This document shows, one piece after another, positions 13,150 to 27,400 of a stretch of DNA of 64,000 bases. The stretch lies in assembly GCF_004027225.2 (NCBI RefSeq), contig NC_044282.2, forward strand, positions 64,717,725-64,781,724, in the 5' to 3' direction. Each line of letters starts with the position of its first letter. The stretch's first letter is position 1. Below the pieces are notes generated by a model. The model saw only the letters and a list, made by a program, of their open reading frames with translations. It did no database searches and had not been told where the DNA came from. Position numbers and translations under genes: made by a program. Source of the stretch: Strigops habroptila. Taxonomy: Eukaryota; Chordata; Aves; Psittaciformes; Psittacidae.

Positions 13150-14239
13150 TGAGACGTTTGTTTTTGGAAGGGGGATTTGCCCAGGAATGAATCTCCAAAA
13201 AGGACGAGGGAAAGAGGATGGCTGTAAGCCCTCATTAACCTTAATTAGTATGGCATGAATGGGGTGAGGGCTGCGCACATCCCTTCACCTTGAGCATCCA
13301 GCACTGCACAGGATCCACTGCTCAGCACTGTGCACAGAACCAGCGTTGAGGTGTTAGTTATAGTCACACACAGCCATCCTGTGTTTGCTGGTTTTCTTCT
13401 GGGTGTCTGAATGGAAGTGCTTTAATCCTTTCAGTTCTTGGTATGAAAAGCTCTTGACTCTTGAAAAGCATCTGTCCCATGGAGGTGATCAGTGATCCTG
13501 CTCTCCTGACTGCCTGTATGAGGGGCTCTGTTGGGCCTGTTGCAGCTCTCCTTCAGCCCCAGCTCCCAGTTTCAGTCCTAAAGTGTCCTAGTGTGTTTGC
13601 CAGACGTTTCCTCTGGTACTCATGTTGTCATTCACCATGACTAGTACTGCCCTATTTCTTCTGCAGAGTAATGCAAAGCAAACCAGCCTCCCTAAATCCC
13701 CCTCCTCCCAGGCAGGGCTCATTGCCCACAGGAGCATCCAGCCTGCACCATCAAGAGGCTGCTCAAAACCCTCAAGGACTGAGATCCATGCTGTGAAAAT
13801 ACAGAGCCATGTTCTTGAGCTGATGTAAACTAGTGTAGCTCCATTGATGTTGATCCAGCTTATACAAACCGAAAATATGGCCTAGAGTAAATGAATCATT
13901 CTGCTGAAATGTAGCCAACTCTGAAGCACACCTGTCCCATGGGGATGCTGAGAAGTGAAAGTTATTTCCACCCTTTTTGGCTGATAATCCACAAATGAGC
14001 CACGGATCTGGCATGGAGGGAAGGCAGCAGTGAAATGCATGAGTCACTTTACCCACCACAAAATGTCACTAGTTCTGGAGACAGATGCAGCAGCTGTTTA
14101 ACAGAGTGTAGCCCAGGTGGCAGAGATGGTCCTGTTAGTTATACAGTTCCATAAATGAACTCACTGCGTTGCAAAATAATAGCTGTTCCTTGAGCTCACT
14201 CCGGAGCAAAGTGGGACTGGGCTGCTGCGAGCCTTATGA
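13150..14239. other. Intergenic DNA, no gene recognised
   Basis: Unique-looking sequence. No repeat, coding or regulatory signal stands out. Confidence 0.5.
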
Positions 14240-14472
14240 GGGGGATTTAGATTAGATCTTAGGCAGAAGTTCTTCCCCGTGAGGGTGCTGAGGCGCTGGC
14301 ACAAGGTGCCCAGAGAAGCCGTGGCTGCCTCATCCCTGGCAGTGTTCAAGGCCAGGATGGACGGGGCTTGGAGCAACCTGCTCTAGTGGAAGGTGTCCCT
14401 GCCCATGGCAGGGGGTTGGAACTGGATGAGCTTTAAGCCTCTTCCAACCCAAACCGTTATGGGACTCCATGA
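14240..14472 (+). mobile_element. CR1 LINE 3' fragment
   Basis: Sense-strand CR1: a TTAGATTAGATCTTAGGCAG block, GAGGGTGCTGAGGCGCTGGC, GGGGGTTGGAACTGGATGAG, then CCAACCCAAACCGTTATGGG with a decayed tail ending near 14472. Confidence 0.92.
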
Positions 14473-15641
14473 AAGTTCCAACCACTCTTAAGGCCATAGG
14501 AGTAAGCCCTGCAAGAAAGGCAGCGCAGTATCACCGGTGGGGCCACAAATGCATGGCAGTGCATCATAAAGGAGACAGGTAAGTGCCAGAAGTTACCCTC
14601 AGTGTAGCTCCATCCCCTTAAAGCCTCTTTCCTTTCTGCCCTCTGTAGCTTTGCAAAATGTGCCCGGAGGGCAAAGCTTGCGTTTCCTTTTGCTTTCTTG
14701 CAGGAAAGGTGAGGAAGATAAGTGCTCCATCTTGCAGCTGCAGATGTGACGCATGGAGTTGAAAGGTCAGATCTGAAACAGATTTAGGCCTACACAAAAC
14801 AAGATGCCCCAAGACAGGTCTCCTCATGGGGGCCAGAGCTGGTGTGGCTGAACAGCTCTCTCAGAGGGACCTGCTTTGCTGCAGGAAGATGCTGCCCAGG
14901 ACAGTAAGATTTCTGTTACTAGAGCTAAGATATCACTTTCCAGATTCCATTGGATTCAAGGGTCGCATCCATCTCATTTCTTTTTTTCTTTTTTTACCTT
15001 TTTGAAATTCCCTCTTTTCTCAGAGGGAGCCCAACTTGCAGTTAGCAGGAGGATTTCTCACTGTTAAGGGTAGGGCTGCAGGACCACAGGCTCCCAACTC
15101 CACACCAACAGGGAAAAGGAGCTGGAGCAAGAGAAAGGAAGGCTACTAGAGGGTTGCTCATGTACACGGTTGCAGGATTTTCCCAATGTGAAATCCATCA
15201 GCAGCCACGCTGGCTGACAGCGCAGGAGCGAGCAGTGCCAGCACTACAAAGCTGTGCCCTGGAAAGAGCTGTCATGGTCTGAAAGTGGAGTTTATTAACT
15301 CCAGATTTTCACAGTGTAGCTGGCACGCCAACAATACGGCCCGAGCACAAAGAATCACTTGCAGTTATAAATCAGGGGAAGGCATCTCCAAAGGCTCCTG
15401 TGAGCCTGAGTCATGAACAGCACTGTGCCAAGTGCCAGCTGCGGAAGGGCAGTGTGCCCACAGCTGGGTCACTGAGCTCCAGGCATTACTGACTGCCCGA
15501 GCAGCAAAATGGCCAAGAATGGCAACTGCTGTGCTGGCCACAGAGCACAACTATCTGAAACACTGGGCTGGGCACTCGCTTATAGGCAAAGGGAGCTTGG
15601 GCCACTTGTCAGTCAGTAGGGAAAAGGGGGAGGTGAGTTTT
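14473..15641. other. Intergenic DNA, no gene recognised
   Basis: Unique-looking. A T-rich run lies at 14978-15004. ORFs below 90 codons only. Confidence 0.5.
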
Positions 15642-16067
15642 AATCATAGATTCATAGAATGGTTTGGGTTGGAAGGGACCATAAAAACCATCTAGTTCCA
15701 ACCCCCTGCCATGGGCAGGGGCACCTTCCACTAGAGCAGGTTGCTCCAAGCCCCTGTGTCCATCCTGGCCTTGAACACTGCCAGGGATGGGGCAGCCACA
15801 GCTTCTCTGGGCAACCTGTGCCAGCGCCTCAGCACCCTCACAGGGAAGAACTTCTGCCTAAGGTCTCATCTAAATCTCCTCTCTGTCAGTTTAAAGCCGT
15901 TCCCCGTCATCCTGTTACTACAGGCCCTTGTAAAAAGTCCCTCTCCAGATTTCTTTTAGGCCTCCTTTAGGTAGTGAAAGTCCACTCTAAGGTTTCCCTG
16001 GAGCCTTCTCTTCTCCAGGCTGAACAACCCCAACTCTCTCAGCCTGTCTTCGCAGGAGAGGTGCTCC
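15642..16067 (-). mobile_element. CR1 LINE 3' fragment, longer copy
   Basis: Left edge AATCATAGATTCATAGAATG, then the GGTTTGGGTTGGAAGGGACC block. It continues without a large gap through the AGCACCCTCACAGGGAAGAA segment and the CTTCTCTTCTCCAGGCTGAA segment to GAGAGGTGCTCC. Confidence 0.95.
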
Positions 16068-17767
16068 TATGAAGGAGCCATGGGTCCTGTGGTGGCTCAG
16101 TTGAGGAGAGGCTTTAGGGAATAACTGAAGGATTTGCCCCTCATGAAGGAAGTAAGGCAACAGCTATCACTGTCCCAACTATCATAACCCTCTGCTTGCT
16201 TTGGCATGTTTAGAAATACCTTTATTGTGTCGTTTTGTCTACAGGAACAGATGGAAAGGTGGGAAAGGTTACCTGCTATGGCTGTTTGATGCTATCACTC
16301 AGCTGGAAATATCCATCTCTGGGGCTGAGTAAGTAATGTGAAAACGTGTGTGCATTGACACAGCATCAGCTTTCCTGTGGGGAAGGGTCAGAGTCTGAGC
16401 CTCCCCTTGTCTTCCTGCAGGAGGCTCACACCACCCTGCTGGCTGGGGGCTTAAAGCTCTTCCAGCTATGCCTGGAAGAGACCCCTTGATTTTGTGCTAT
16501 GTCCTTAAGGAAGGTTTAGGAGAGGGTTGGATACAGCAGTAACAGCTGTATCCAGGATGGAGAAAACAGCAAACAGGTTTGCAAGCAGCTCTCTTGCGGT
16601 GCTCCTCCTGCGTGATTTAATGTCTCTCACCCTTCAACTCTCCTGCAAATGCTGCTTGAGCTCATTGGCATGGGCAGGGGTTTGAGGGGTTAAATGAGTA
16701 ATTGTGTCCTTTTTTCAGCAGGCTTAAGGCCATATTTGGGGCCTGATATTAGGTCAGCATTGAAACTTGAAAACAAAGCTTTTCTCCCCCCAAAATAGTG
16801 CTATAAACTAGTCCCTCAGCCTTGTACTCAGGTAAGAACCCCAAGACTGCTGAGCACTGAACAATTTTTCTTGCTGCTGCTAAATACAGTAGGACTCAGG
16901 GGAATGTGTTTTTGCTGTTCAAGTCTGTCCTGAACTTGCCATTTTTCATGTCCTTTTTAGTAACTGATCATCTTGAACCTTCCCTTTTTGCTTGGAGCAC
17001 AAACTTCTCATGGGGATGCTTCCCTGTTTGCCCCTACCCTGTAGATCATGGTGTTAATCTTTGATTGGGACCTTGTTGGTATTTCTGTGGAGTAAATAGA
17101 GTTATCAAATATATTCAGAACTTAAAATTCAGGTGAGGGCAGCTCGTGTGGGTGCAGGGATGTGCATAGCAGACAGAGGCAGAATAACATTCAGTTATTT
17201 TTCTTCTTGTGTTACAGGACAAAACTTACCCCCCAAAAATGAAGGCTTTGCCACATGTTTTCTGTAACCAGCCAAATAAAATATTATGTCTTAAAGCATT
17301 CAGGGTCAGAGAAATAACTCAGGCCCCGTGCTTAGCATTTTTTCTTCCTCACAATAGCTTCTGCTGAATGATAATCTTTAAAACTATGCATGTGGGGAAC
17401 CAGATCCTGACCCCCATTGCATCTGCTCTGTGCTGCTGCAGAAAGTGCCGAGCAGGCAGAAAGTTAGCTTAGCTGGATTGTGGGAGATTACCCTGACCCA
17501 GTTTGTCAGTTGTGGTGCAGGAGACTGGGTGCTATGGCCAGAGAATGGCAGAAGGAAGAGGATTTGGTGTGATACTCATGTATTTAGGTATGTGTTGGGT
17601 GGAATTGTGGATTAGCACCTCAAGGGTGAGGTACTTTTGCAACAGGGATCTGGTGCTTGGCAGCAGCCAAAGCCATGGCTTTGACTGTTCTCTGGATGTA
17701 CATGTCGTTGTCGTATGAGAAACACACGTGTTACACAGAGCACAGCTTTCACATGGGTATGTCTACA
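16068..17767. other. Intergenic DNA, no gene recognised
   Basis: Unique-looking; no repeat, exon or regulatory signal that can be supported. Confidence 0.5.
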
Positions 17768-17811
17768 TGATCCTAAGGTCCTTTCCAACCCTAACTATTC
17801 TATGATTCTAT
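17768..17811 (+). mobile_element. Tiny CR1 3' end
   Basis: TGATCCTAAGGTCCTTTCCA followed by ACCCTAACTATTCTATGATT and a tail of ATTCTA units: only the last 44 bases of a CR1. Confidence 0.8.
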
Positions 17812-18000
17812 ATTTCCTGATGCAAACTTCAGAGAGGGCTTCATTACTAGATAGCAGTGTAGAGCAAGCACAGCAACTGAGGTGTTCCAGCTCCTGTCTT
17901 CCCAGTGACCCAGCCTGGGTACAACCACACACATTTCTGTCATAAAGCGACCTCCTGTCCATGTTTCCTGGAGTGTGTTCTCCTTTCAGCAGCAAGCCTG

Positions 18001-18063
18001 GGGGCACCCTGGTGTCTAACTCAGTGCTATATTGGAGGGGCACCCTGGCGTCTAACTCAGTGC
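18001..18063. repeat. 27-base direct duplication with a 9-base spacer
   Basis: GGGGCACCCTGGTGTCTAAC plus TCAGTGC at 18001-18027 recurs at 18037-18063 with one T-to-C difference. The period is 36 bases. Confidence 0.95.
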
Positions 18064-21000
18064 AGGTTGCTACAAGCAGTGCAAACTTTTTCTGTGTTTG
18101 AAAACGGAGAAAGTCAAACTGGAGAGGCCTGGAGCTATTCACAGAGCATGCTGTGCTTGGGTAACCCAGCCTTTCTCTTTAAAGACTCTGAATAGATTGG
18201 GTTTTGCAGCTTTTTCTTTTTTCCCCCACTGTTTAAAATTCATATCTTGTTTTAACAATAATTCAGTCTTGGCTAGTTCATTAAAAAAATTCTGCATTGA
18301 ATTTACCCATGATTATCCACCTCTGGAATTTCAATTTTGCTTATTTTCCATTTTCTCACAAACCTACAATACTTAGAGCTTTCCTTAGAGACGCAGATCC
18401 TGAAACAGAGAACAAGGAGGAAATTTCAGTTTTCATTACAATGTAATATTAAAAAGCATAGTTTTTTTCTTTTGTAATGATGAAGAAAAGATTGAAAACG
18501 AGAGCTGAATATACTCCACACGCTCAGGAACCAGAAAGCAATAATTAAAGAACCCAAAATTCATTGAGATCTTTTGTTTGCTCGTGGCTTTCTGTTTTCA
18601 AACTAGCAACAGAATTTCAGAGGCTTCATCTGCCCACTTATCTTCAGCAGTGGGCAGTGCTGAGGTCCTGTTGAATACTGCAGAACAGCTGCTCCAAATT
18701 GCTCTCATTTTCCCTGATTAGTCCGTCAATCTGCCTAAGGTCCTAATCTTTCTCCCCTAACCCAATTCCTCTTTGATTTCATTTGCTGAAGCCTGGAGAG
18801 AGCAAGCCTCAGGCTCCCCTTTGGCACCAGAGATCCCCAGGGCCACAGGAGGCTGCCTGATGCCATGGCTGGAGGCAGTGATGGCCAGGGGAGGTTAGCA
18901 TTATTTCAGAGTGCTGGTGTCTTCAGCCTCCTTTTTGGTATGTGTCCTGTTTTAACCTTATGACCTGGTGCTCCTCAGCTTTTTGAGCAGCAGGCCCTGC
19001 TGCTGTGGTTCCTGTTTGGCTTTCCAAAGTGGCATATGGGGAGAAGTGCTGTGACTGAAATGACTTTTCTCCCTTGTGAACCTGCAGAGAGGGGCATCCT
19101 GACCTGAGGAGCACCCTCTCACCATGCGCTGAGCCTGTGGCCTGCCTACACATGCACTGATTCCTCTTCCACTGGTGCTACCCTGCCTGCCAGGAGGCTG
19201 CAAACAACTCTGTGGGCACTGTAAGTATCTCTACTGAGAGAGAAAAGTCCCAGGGGTGGAGGGTAAAAGCACAGCTACCTTCTTGCTGCACCTTAAGACC
19301 CTTTTTCCAGCACTTTGCTGTTTTGCTGCTAGTAAAAGGAATTTTATTTTCTTTGCCCTCTCTACTCCCAGATTTCCACAAGGACGTGTGCTGTTCCCTA
19401 CCCATTTCATGCATCCTGCTGTGCACCCTAATCAAAGCCCCACTTAGGTGGAACAGTGCTAACCCAGGATCTCTTGTTCCCATCAGCAGGGCTGCTGCTG
19501 TTGTGGGGAGGCACAGCTCCACCTTTTTTACTCCTGAGCACTTTCTGCTGCTGGCTCTGCTTCTCTACCTGCTGTTTATAGTAAGGACTCATCACAGATG
19601 TAAGCTCATTAACCACCCCAAGCCACACTTCCCTGAGTCTATTTATAGTGTCTTCCCTCTATTCCTTTTCACAGCCCCCACCTTAGTCATTACTCAGTTC
19701 TTGGCATCTGGGTTTTGTTTTTATTTAAGCTTGGAACTGATAAAGCATGAGGAAAGGGGAAAATCTGGAAAGGCAGACCAACATCACAAGCAAAGTGTAT
19801 GTAGGGTACATATAGTGTAAGACTAATTGGCCTTAAGTGTATGGGCAGCAGACTGGCAACAAAGTTATTGCATTAAAAGAAATAAGAGACTATTTACCCT
19901 AAAAAGTTAAAAGGCACAGGACAGACAAACAGGAGCCCTTTAGACCTCTTGGGATTCCTTGTGTCCTGCCAGCAGCTGAGATTGCTTTCGTGCCCTTAGC
20001 ACTGGTCAGTCCAGAGCTGACCCTTGGCCACCAGCCTGGCCGAGAGTCCCATGGGCAGCCAAGAGGAGGGGAAATTGCATAAAAATCTAAACATCTCTGC
20101 AGAGGTATTTAGGTGCCCAAAGGTGCAGAGAGGCACTTAGTGGCCTTTCAGAAGTTCATCAGGAGATTAGAGGGAGAGAGGAGGAAAATTCCCATCTCAG
20201 GGATTGAGTCTGAAGAACCTTACCCACCTCGAGGCCTTGGAAAACCTCACCAGGCACCTCGCTTCATGTCTAAACATCCCAAACATCTTGGAAAACCTGC
20301 TCCAAAGTAGTTACTACTCCTGTTGATCAGTTTCTGCCCACCCAAGGCTGGGAACAGGGTCTCAGCAGTGTCCCTTCTTGCCGTGTGAAACTACTGCCAT
20401 ACCCACTACAGTGTGAGGGATGCATGGATCCCAGGGAAGACAATTCCTCTTGCAGCAGCATGTTTCTAGCTGACATTGATTTGCAATAGGACTGTCAACA
20501 GCAGCTGGAGAGCCCTGATCCTGGAAAAAAATATGTCAGTTGCCTGGGTTGGTTTTAATTCTTTAATCCTTTGTCTGCAACCTAATGTGGTGCAGCATTG
20601 CTTGGAGATGAAACGTGCCGCTGCTGCTGCCTTACTGTTGCTGTTGCGGAGCATGGGGTCTGGCCAGGTCCAGGAGGAGCTGGGGAGATGGACTGGCTTA
20701 GGTGGACTGGCTTGCAGTACCCTTTGAAAGCTGCACAGACCTGTAAGTCACTTATATTTATATAATTTTCTCTGTCTCTTTCTACATCTGAATTTTAAAC
20801 ATCCGTTATAAGGCAATACTGCTTTTAGTGGCGAGCCAAGTTTTTCCTCTAAAACACATGTTCCCTAAAGCCTTAGTACTCCATTTCCTTTGTTCTGATT
20901 TATTGCTGCTGTCTTACCACATGTGCTAGGCACAGAGGAGAAAAAATACCAAACCCAACAAAACAGCCCTCTCTACCCCTTCCCCAGACCACATACATCA

Positions 21001-21638
21001 GGATTAACACACCTAATCTATTATACCAAGTGACTCAACAATGAACTAACTTACCTCTAATTTCTTAGCTGACTCCAAGTAGATATGCTGATGAAGAGTG
21101 AGTGTAGGTTAATAATGTGAGCACTGTGGTAAACCCAATGAAAGCTACTGTGGGGAACTGAAAACTGAGGGATAGATGCTGAATCTGGGGAATGATAGAT
21201 TAAAAAATAGTAATTATTGATTGCATTTCTAAATAGGGATTTTGTGGATATCGTTTTAAAGTGCCTTTTATCAATACCTAAAGTGGCCTTCTTTGTCAAA
21301 GGATGAATTGTTTTTCACAAAATAAAGGTCCATTTTTGGTGTCTCAGGGTGAGCATCAAGCAGCTAGAGGTCTTTGAAATAGAAAAAAGTCTTCCAAGGT
21401 TTGCTTTCCTGGAGCTGGTTCAGCCTTGACAATAGCAGAAGGCTTAATTATTTTCATTGCTATTTGTACTAAAGGTAGCTCTGTGTTTTCCTCCTCAAAT
21501 GCAGAGCAATAATGCAGAGGTTGAGCTGTGGCTGTGAGTCAGGTGGACCTCAGCAGAGAAAACTTGATTGGGTACAGTGGGGTCTCTGTGGAGCCCACTT
21601 CCTGCATCCTCAAGCACACCGAGGAAATGCCTATACCA

Positions 21639-21652
21639 ATATATATATATAT
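21639..21652. repeat. Short AT microsatellite
   Basis: Alternating A and T for about 14 bases. Confidence 0.8.
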
Positions 21653-24288
21653 GTGTCTATACCCATAACTGTTTTAGTTTAATTCTGCAAAAACTTATCT
21701 GTTCATATTGAAGTTTATAATTCACCACACACATTGGATATCTGCTGTCTTGGCCTTGTCCTTGGCAAGAGGAGGTCTCTCTGTCATGTCTAGGACTATG
21801 GTGGAAATCATGACCAACCTGCTGCATTGTCTATGCGGGTTTCTAAGATATAATTGGTGCAAAATCCCCACTGTCTCCTCTCGTGGCTGTGCTTAGCTGT
21901 GTGCATCAAGAGCAGAGCTGCTGGCTGGTCCAGGTCATGTGCCGTGTCAAAGTGGCTGCTACCAGCATTGCAGGGTTTGGGGATTCTGTGTGTTGGTGTT
22001 TGCCAGTGAGTTCAGAGACATCGGGGTGAAGCCTCTGTTTGTAGACAGCTGGTTTGTGTTCCCAATGGCAGTGCTAGCAGGGTGCTGGGATACACTTTCC
22101 TCTGAGATCGCCATAGGCTTTAGAAGAAGTGAAGTGTTGAAACACATTGCGTCCCAGTGCTCTGTGAACATAAGGGTCAAATAAAGCTAAGCGATTACAA
22201 GGGAAGGGATGTCCTGGCCAAGGGGAACACAGTTAATACTTGCCTTCTTAATACTTTCTTCCTTTCTGTAAACCATCTCAACAGTGGCTTGTGCTCTGTC
22301 GGGTATACTCACATCATTGTTTGAGCTGATGTATCACGAGCTGCTTTGCTTTACTTGCGTTTTCCCTTTGAGGCAGACTATAGATGTGAAGCTCGTTGTC
22401 ATATTCAGGCCTGTTAACTGTGTTAGTTGACAAAGGAGAGCATTCAAAAGCCTGCTCAGAGGCATATTTGTCTTTTTTTTTCCTTCTCCTTTTTAAATGG
22501 AAACCAGCTTTCCTAGCAAAATGTTTTACAGAATCTGCTCCCTTGAAACCAATACGAGGCAACGGCAGTGATTGCAGCTAGTTGCAACATCCCTGAGGCA
22601 CATCATGTTACAAGAGGGGCTGCTCGCAAAACCTCTGTGAAGGAAACCTACTGAGACCTGTCTAGCTGGGGGTTGTCAGCTCATCTGAGGTGAGCTATAC
22701 ACCCGATTTCACTTGGTTTCTTTGAAGAACGAGCTGAATATACTCAAGCCAAGTTCAATGAACTGAAGCTTCAGTAAACATAGACCTGAATTTGAGAGAA
22801 TCTGGGCCAATAGGTTGGGTTTAGTGAAAACTAAATCAAACTTCGACCCCAAACCAGCAAAGTTTTCTGATTTTGAACATCACTTGAGGATCCAGTTAAG
22901 CCAGGAACTCAGAGACAATGACAACACAGAAACTCAGTGCTGATGCATGTCTCACCTAAATCCTAAAGACAAGATCAAATCCTAATATAAAATGGTCAGA
23001 CCACTGCTTTGATAAAACAAATACTGTAAAATATGTCACTGATCATTTTTATAATCATCATAATAAAATTATTTTAGACTGCTTTCAGGTCCAACCAAGC
23101 AGTGCTTAAAGCAGTGTACTTAGTACCAAAGTCCAGTAAATTGTTTGTATTAGTATGGTTTGTGAGGTTCTTAGAAGCTTTTTCAAAGAGAAAACTCTGT
23201 TTTGTTTGGGGGAAAAACGCAAACCATGCCTGCCTGGTTGAAAAGTGCTCCTGAGAAGATCTTTCTCAGAAAGACTTAAGAGCATTGAGCCCTGTTTTGT
23301 TTTCTTAGAAAACAGGAAATGAATTTTAGCTCTGCATTTAACTTGATTTCTTAAGTGCCTTGCTTTGTATGATCACTTTTGGGTTTTGGAATGCTACAGA
23401 AATTATCTGAGGGCATTTTCAACACTTCAAAATTAAAACCAAATTGTTGAAATTGTGCCAGCATTTAAATGAAAATTGTTTTCTTAAACAAACACTTGAG
23501 GACTTTCAATATTTTTTTAATCACAAGAGCATTCTTAACCCAAACATCTCTTCTCTGTGGTTTTTCAAGTATCCAATCTGCTAAAACCAGATGTGTCTTA
23601 GGATGTAATCAAATTCGAGATCTTCTTAGCCAAAAACTAGATGAGCAAGGAGTGCTAGTTCTTCACACAACACAAAGGCATAAGTGGGTGTAACTGCGAA
23701 TACAATCTCTGCCTCTGTGCCCACAAAAGTGTCTGGGCAGCAATACCAGCGCAGACTTCTGCTGTGTGGAGAGAGGTCAGGCGTGGGGCTGAGCATCTGG
23801 GGCTTGTGCAGCTCACAGCAGCGAGGAGGGAGTAACAGAGGCAGGAGCTGGCTCTAATATGTGCTGCTGTGCAGATGCTCTGATATTCAGCTTTCCACAC
23901 AGTGGAAAAGAGACATACAGAAGCTGCTGCAGATGAATGAGGGAGGGTTAGCACAGCGCTTGAATCTTTGGGGGTGCATGTGTGTGAATTTATACATACA
24001 TGCCTCAGGAGATGCTGCATGTAGAGAGAGAGTGAGTCTGGGTACTGAGAGCAGCACCTAGTCTGGAGCAATGAAGCAATGGAGCTTCTATGTGGAGCTT
24101 TTCAAACACTGAGGATGTGGCTGGCTCTTGCTCTTTTCTGATGCAATGGGGTGTAGCTGGCCCTGAGGTGTTTTGTGGAGTCTAAAGCCTCTCAGGCACA
24201 GTTCGGGCTCGAGCTGCAAATCAGAGCAGCCAGAAGCTGTGGTGTATACTGCTGTAGAAACCTGGAATTTCTGGGACTGGTGTTCCTG

Positions 24289-24430
24289 TCAAAATCCATC
24301 TAGGCCAATGTCTCATCCCTGACAGAATCCAGCAGCAGCCGCCTAGGAGAAGAGTTTGAGATCAGGACGTATGTGGGACAAGATAATCCCCTGATGCTCT
24401 CTGCTAGCTCGGCGACTTTTAGAAGCAAAG
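24289..24430. mobile_element. Possible ancient CR1/L3-like relic
   Basis: The text TCCATCTAGGCCAATGTCTC followed by ATCCCTGACAG and a GGCCTAGG-like stretch recalls the amniote repeat family with TCCATCTAGCCCAGTATCCT and CCGACAGTGGCC blocks. The match is by eye and weak. Confidence 0.3.
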
Positions 24431-27400
24431 TATTTCCATGGGGCTCTGTGACCCTGTCCTTCTCTAAGCTGATCCCAGGCCAAGTTCCACATCTAGGCTC
24501 TGAGTGCCAACCCCGCTGCTTGTCCATGGGGTAAGATATCTACCAGTGTTGAGTGAAATCCTGTCCCTCCTGGAGAATGCAGGGGCTCCTCCTGGAGAGT
24601 GGTTGCTGTCCCTAGGTGAGCTTTCAGCCCTGCTAGAATAAGGCCTTGCTCTAGCCCCGGGCAGGGGTTTGGTTACAATTGCTGTGTGGTAGCTGGCTGT
24701 TGGAATGGGAAATTAAATCCATGTCTATAAAAGCAGTGGTTGAGGGTTTTGACATCATTTCATAGGTGGAGTTGGGAGAAGAAGGAAAACACCGTCAGGT
24801 AAAGGAAGCTAGCCTGGTGGATGCCAGCTGAGGATGTGGTTCTTCATTATTACTACTTCTTTGATAGTGCAGGAGACCTGAACAGCATGTTTCTCCTTTG
24901 GCGACCAGGAGTAGGACTGCTTGAGGAGTGTGTACCCTGCTTTGACAGACTCTTTGTCCTGTCTGTGTGTAGTAAATGAAGGAGCCTGAAAACAGTTCCC
25001 CTCAGCAACACAAATTTCTCATCACCCAATTGCAGCCCTTCTGTATTGCAAAAAAAAAACCAACTCAAAAAATCCTTCCTAGTGACCCCAGCAACACATG
25101 CTTCTCAGCTGCGGGTCAGGGAGCCAATACTGTAGGTGTGCCTTCAGAAAGGGTGTGGAGCAGAAAGCATTCCCTGTGGGAACCGGCATAGTTATTTTAT
25201 CTTCTGGGTACTATTGGTTACATTCGCTCCATCAACAGATACTTTTAACAAGTGCTGTCATTCTTTTGCTGCAAAGAACATGTGTAAGTACAAGTGACCA
25301 TGCAGCACATCTGATCCCAAGGCTTTGACACATTTCTCCAATATACTGGATTTTCTGGTATTCACTCATTACCGAAGGCTGCCTACAAGATAAAATTCTA
25401 TAAAAAATCCTCCAATATCCCAGCTTTCCTGGCCTTTTCCTGCAGCAATAAGTAAACTCTTCAAAGAGCTAGTAACAAGAGAAGTGTTGTAAGTCTTAAG
25501 AGACCTCTCCTTGTGAGTAACCTTACAAGTTGCAATGCTGTAATCTAGAGAAGCTACGAACCAAAAGGAGCTGCATCAAACCTTTTCAGCCCTGTGGACA
25601 TGGCACTCTTTCATACCATAACTCCAGAATAATCTTCTCCAATACATATTGTGAAGGTAATGCTGTTATCCTCAGCTGGCTTCTGCTTAACTATCCAGGC
25701 CTGGCTGGGGCTGGAACTCCAGAGACGTGAGTGAAGATAGGATCTCCCAGAGGCTTTTGTTGGCCAGCAAAGTGCTGGCTTGGAAAAGAATGTGGAGCAT
25801 GTCCAAAATAACAGAGTCTGGAAGGAGTTTGCGATGGTCTGTTTTTTCTTTATTTCCTAGGAGATGTGAAATTTCCTTTTCCAGATGAGTCCACTTCGCG
25901 TTTTGCATAAGACAGCAATTGCTTCTTGTAAGACTTAGCATTTCTGCTAATTTAATGAGTTAGCCTTACAAATTGACTGCATCAGTCATTGGAAATGCCT
26001 TTTTCAAGTTCCACAAGCATGTTTTAGACCTCTTGATAAAGCCAGTAGCATGCTGGACTTTCACAAGCAGAAGGACCTCCAAAAGTATGTAAGTTATTTC
26101 TGGCATGTTGTATTCTCAACATGTCAAGGAAACATGGATTATTTTTACACAAACAGGCAAAGCAAAATGGTTCCTTAGCAAGCTCCCATGAACATTCTTG
26201 GGCCCTGAGAAAGGAGAAAACATAAACCCAAACCATAAGAAAAATCACTGCTTCTGAATTAGGTTTCTTAGATGGATCATGTTGTCACACATTTGGAACC
26301 AGTTTGAACCTCTGATGAATGATGGGGGGCGTGAAGAATAAAACGGAGGAACAGGAATTAATTTGGATAGTTGATCTTTGAGTGGACTTTTTTTTTTTTT
26401 CCCCTGACTTACTGTGACTTTATCATCAAAGTTAGACCGTGACAAACTGCAGACACTTTTGGAAGTTCTTTTTAATGGCTGTTAATTGAAAGGTGATGTG
26501 TAGGTGTTGAAAGGAAAAGTATCTCTGGAGCTGAACAGGCCTGTGTGGAAAGAACATGCCAACATCTTGCTGAAAGCACAAAGCAGTGCAGCAGCAAGAT
26601 TATAGGAGCGTCCTAAACTCTCTTGACATTGCAGCACACAAATTAGGCTATACGGTTTGCACATATCGGAGGCTGTTTTGAAACTCCCTATTAAGGATTA
26701 CAAATGCTGACTGCAGTTTCTAGGCAAAGGCAATTACATATCACAGTTGTGGCCTCAGCTCAGTGTTTTATGTCTGAGCTGGTATTACTGTGTAGGGTTC
26801 TAATGCGTTAGATTACCTCAGCCGAAACCAAGTTATGGCACCTACCAAAGTTGAGTCCTGTGATGAAGGTAAAAAATAGTATAGCCTGGTCTGAGCATTT
26901 TTTCCATTTCAGTGTTGAGAAGTCTTTTCTCACAGAGTGAAAGGGCTTTTTAACAGAAAAGCGGCATAAAGCTTGTGTAAATAGTGATATTTAACATGCA
27001 TCCTCATCCATAGTTGCTACTTGGGGTAGTGTTTCTGCTGGTTCAACAGCAATGTCCAAATTCAGGAATAGCACTTGTTGCTTGGGCTTGGTAGAGACAC
27101 AGCCACCTATGTCAAGGTTCGTTTTGGCTCAGCATTGTTAATGCTTACAATAATTATTTAATTAATGTCAATAGTTATACCTTTATTCAGTGCAAGGGTA
27201 GTTCTTTTGCAAGTACTTTATCCCAGAAAAATAAAAGGGAAGAGGGTGTTTTTGTGCTGTCAACACCTCCGGCAACTGAGTGCTCTTGCAGGTATGATGA
27301 TGGCTAGCGCAACGCAGAGACAGTGCTACTGTGGGATGTACATTGTATCTAGATGAAATGAAAGTTCACAGTGACTTCTCTTCTTTCCTTTTTTTTTAAC

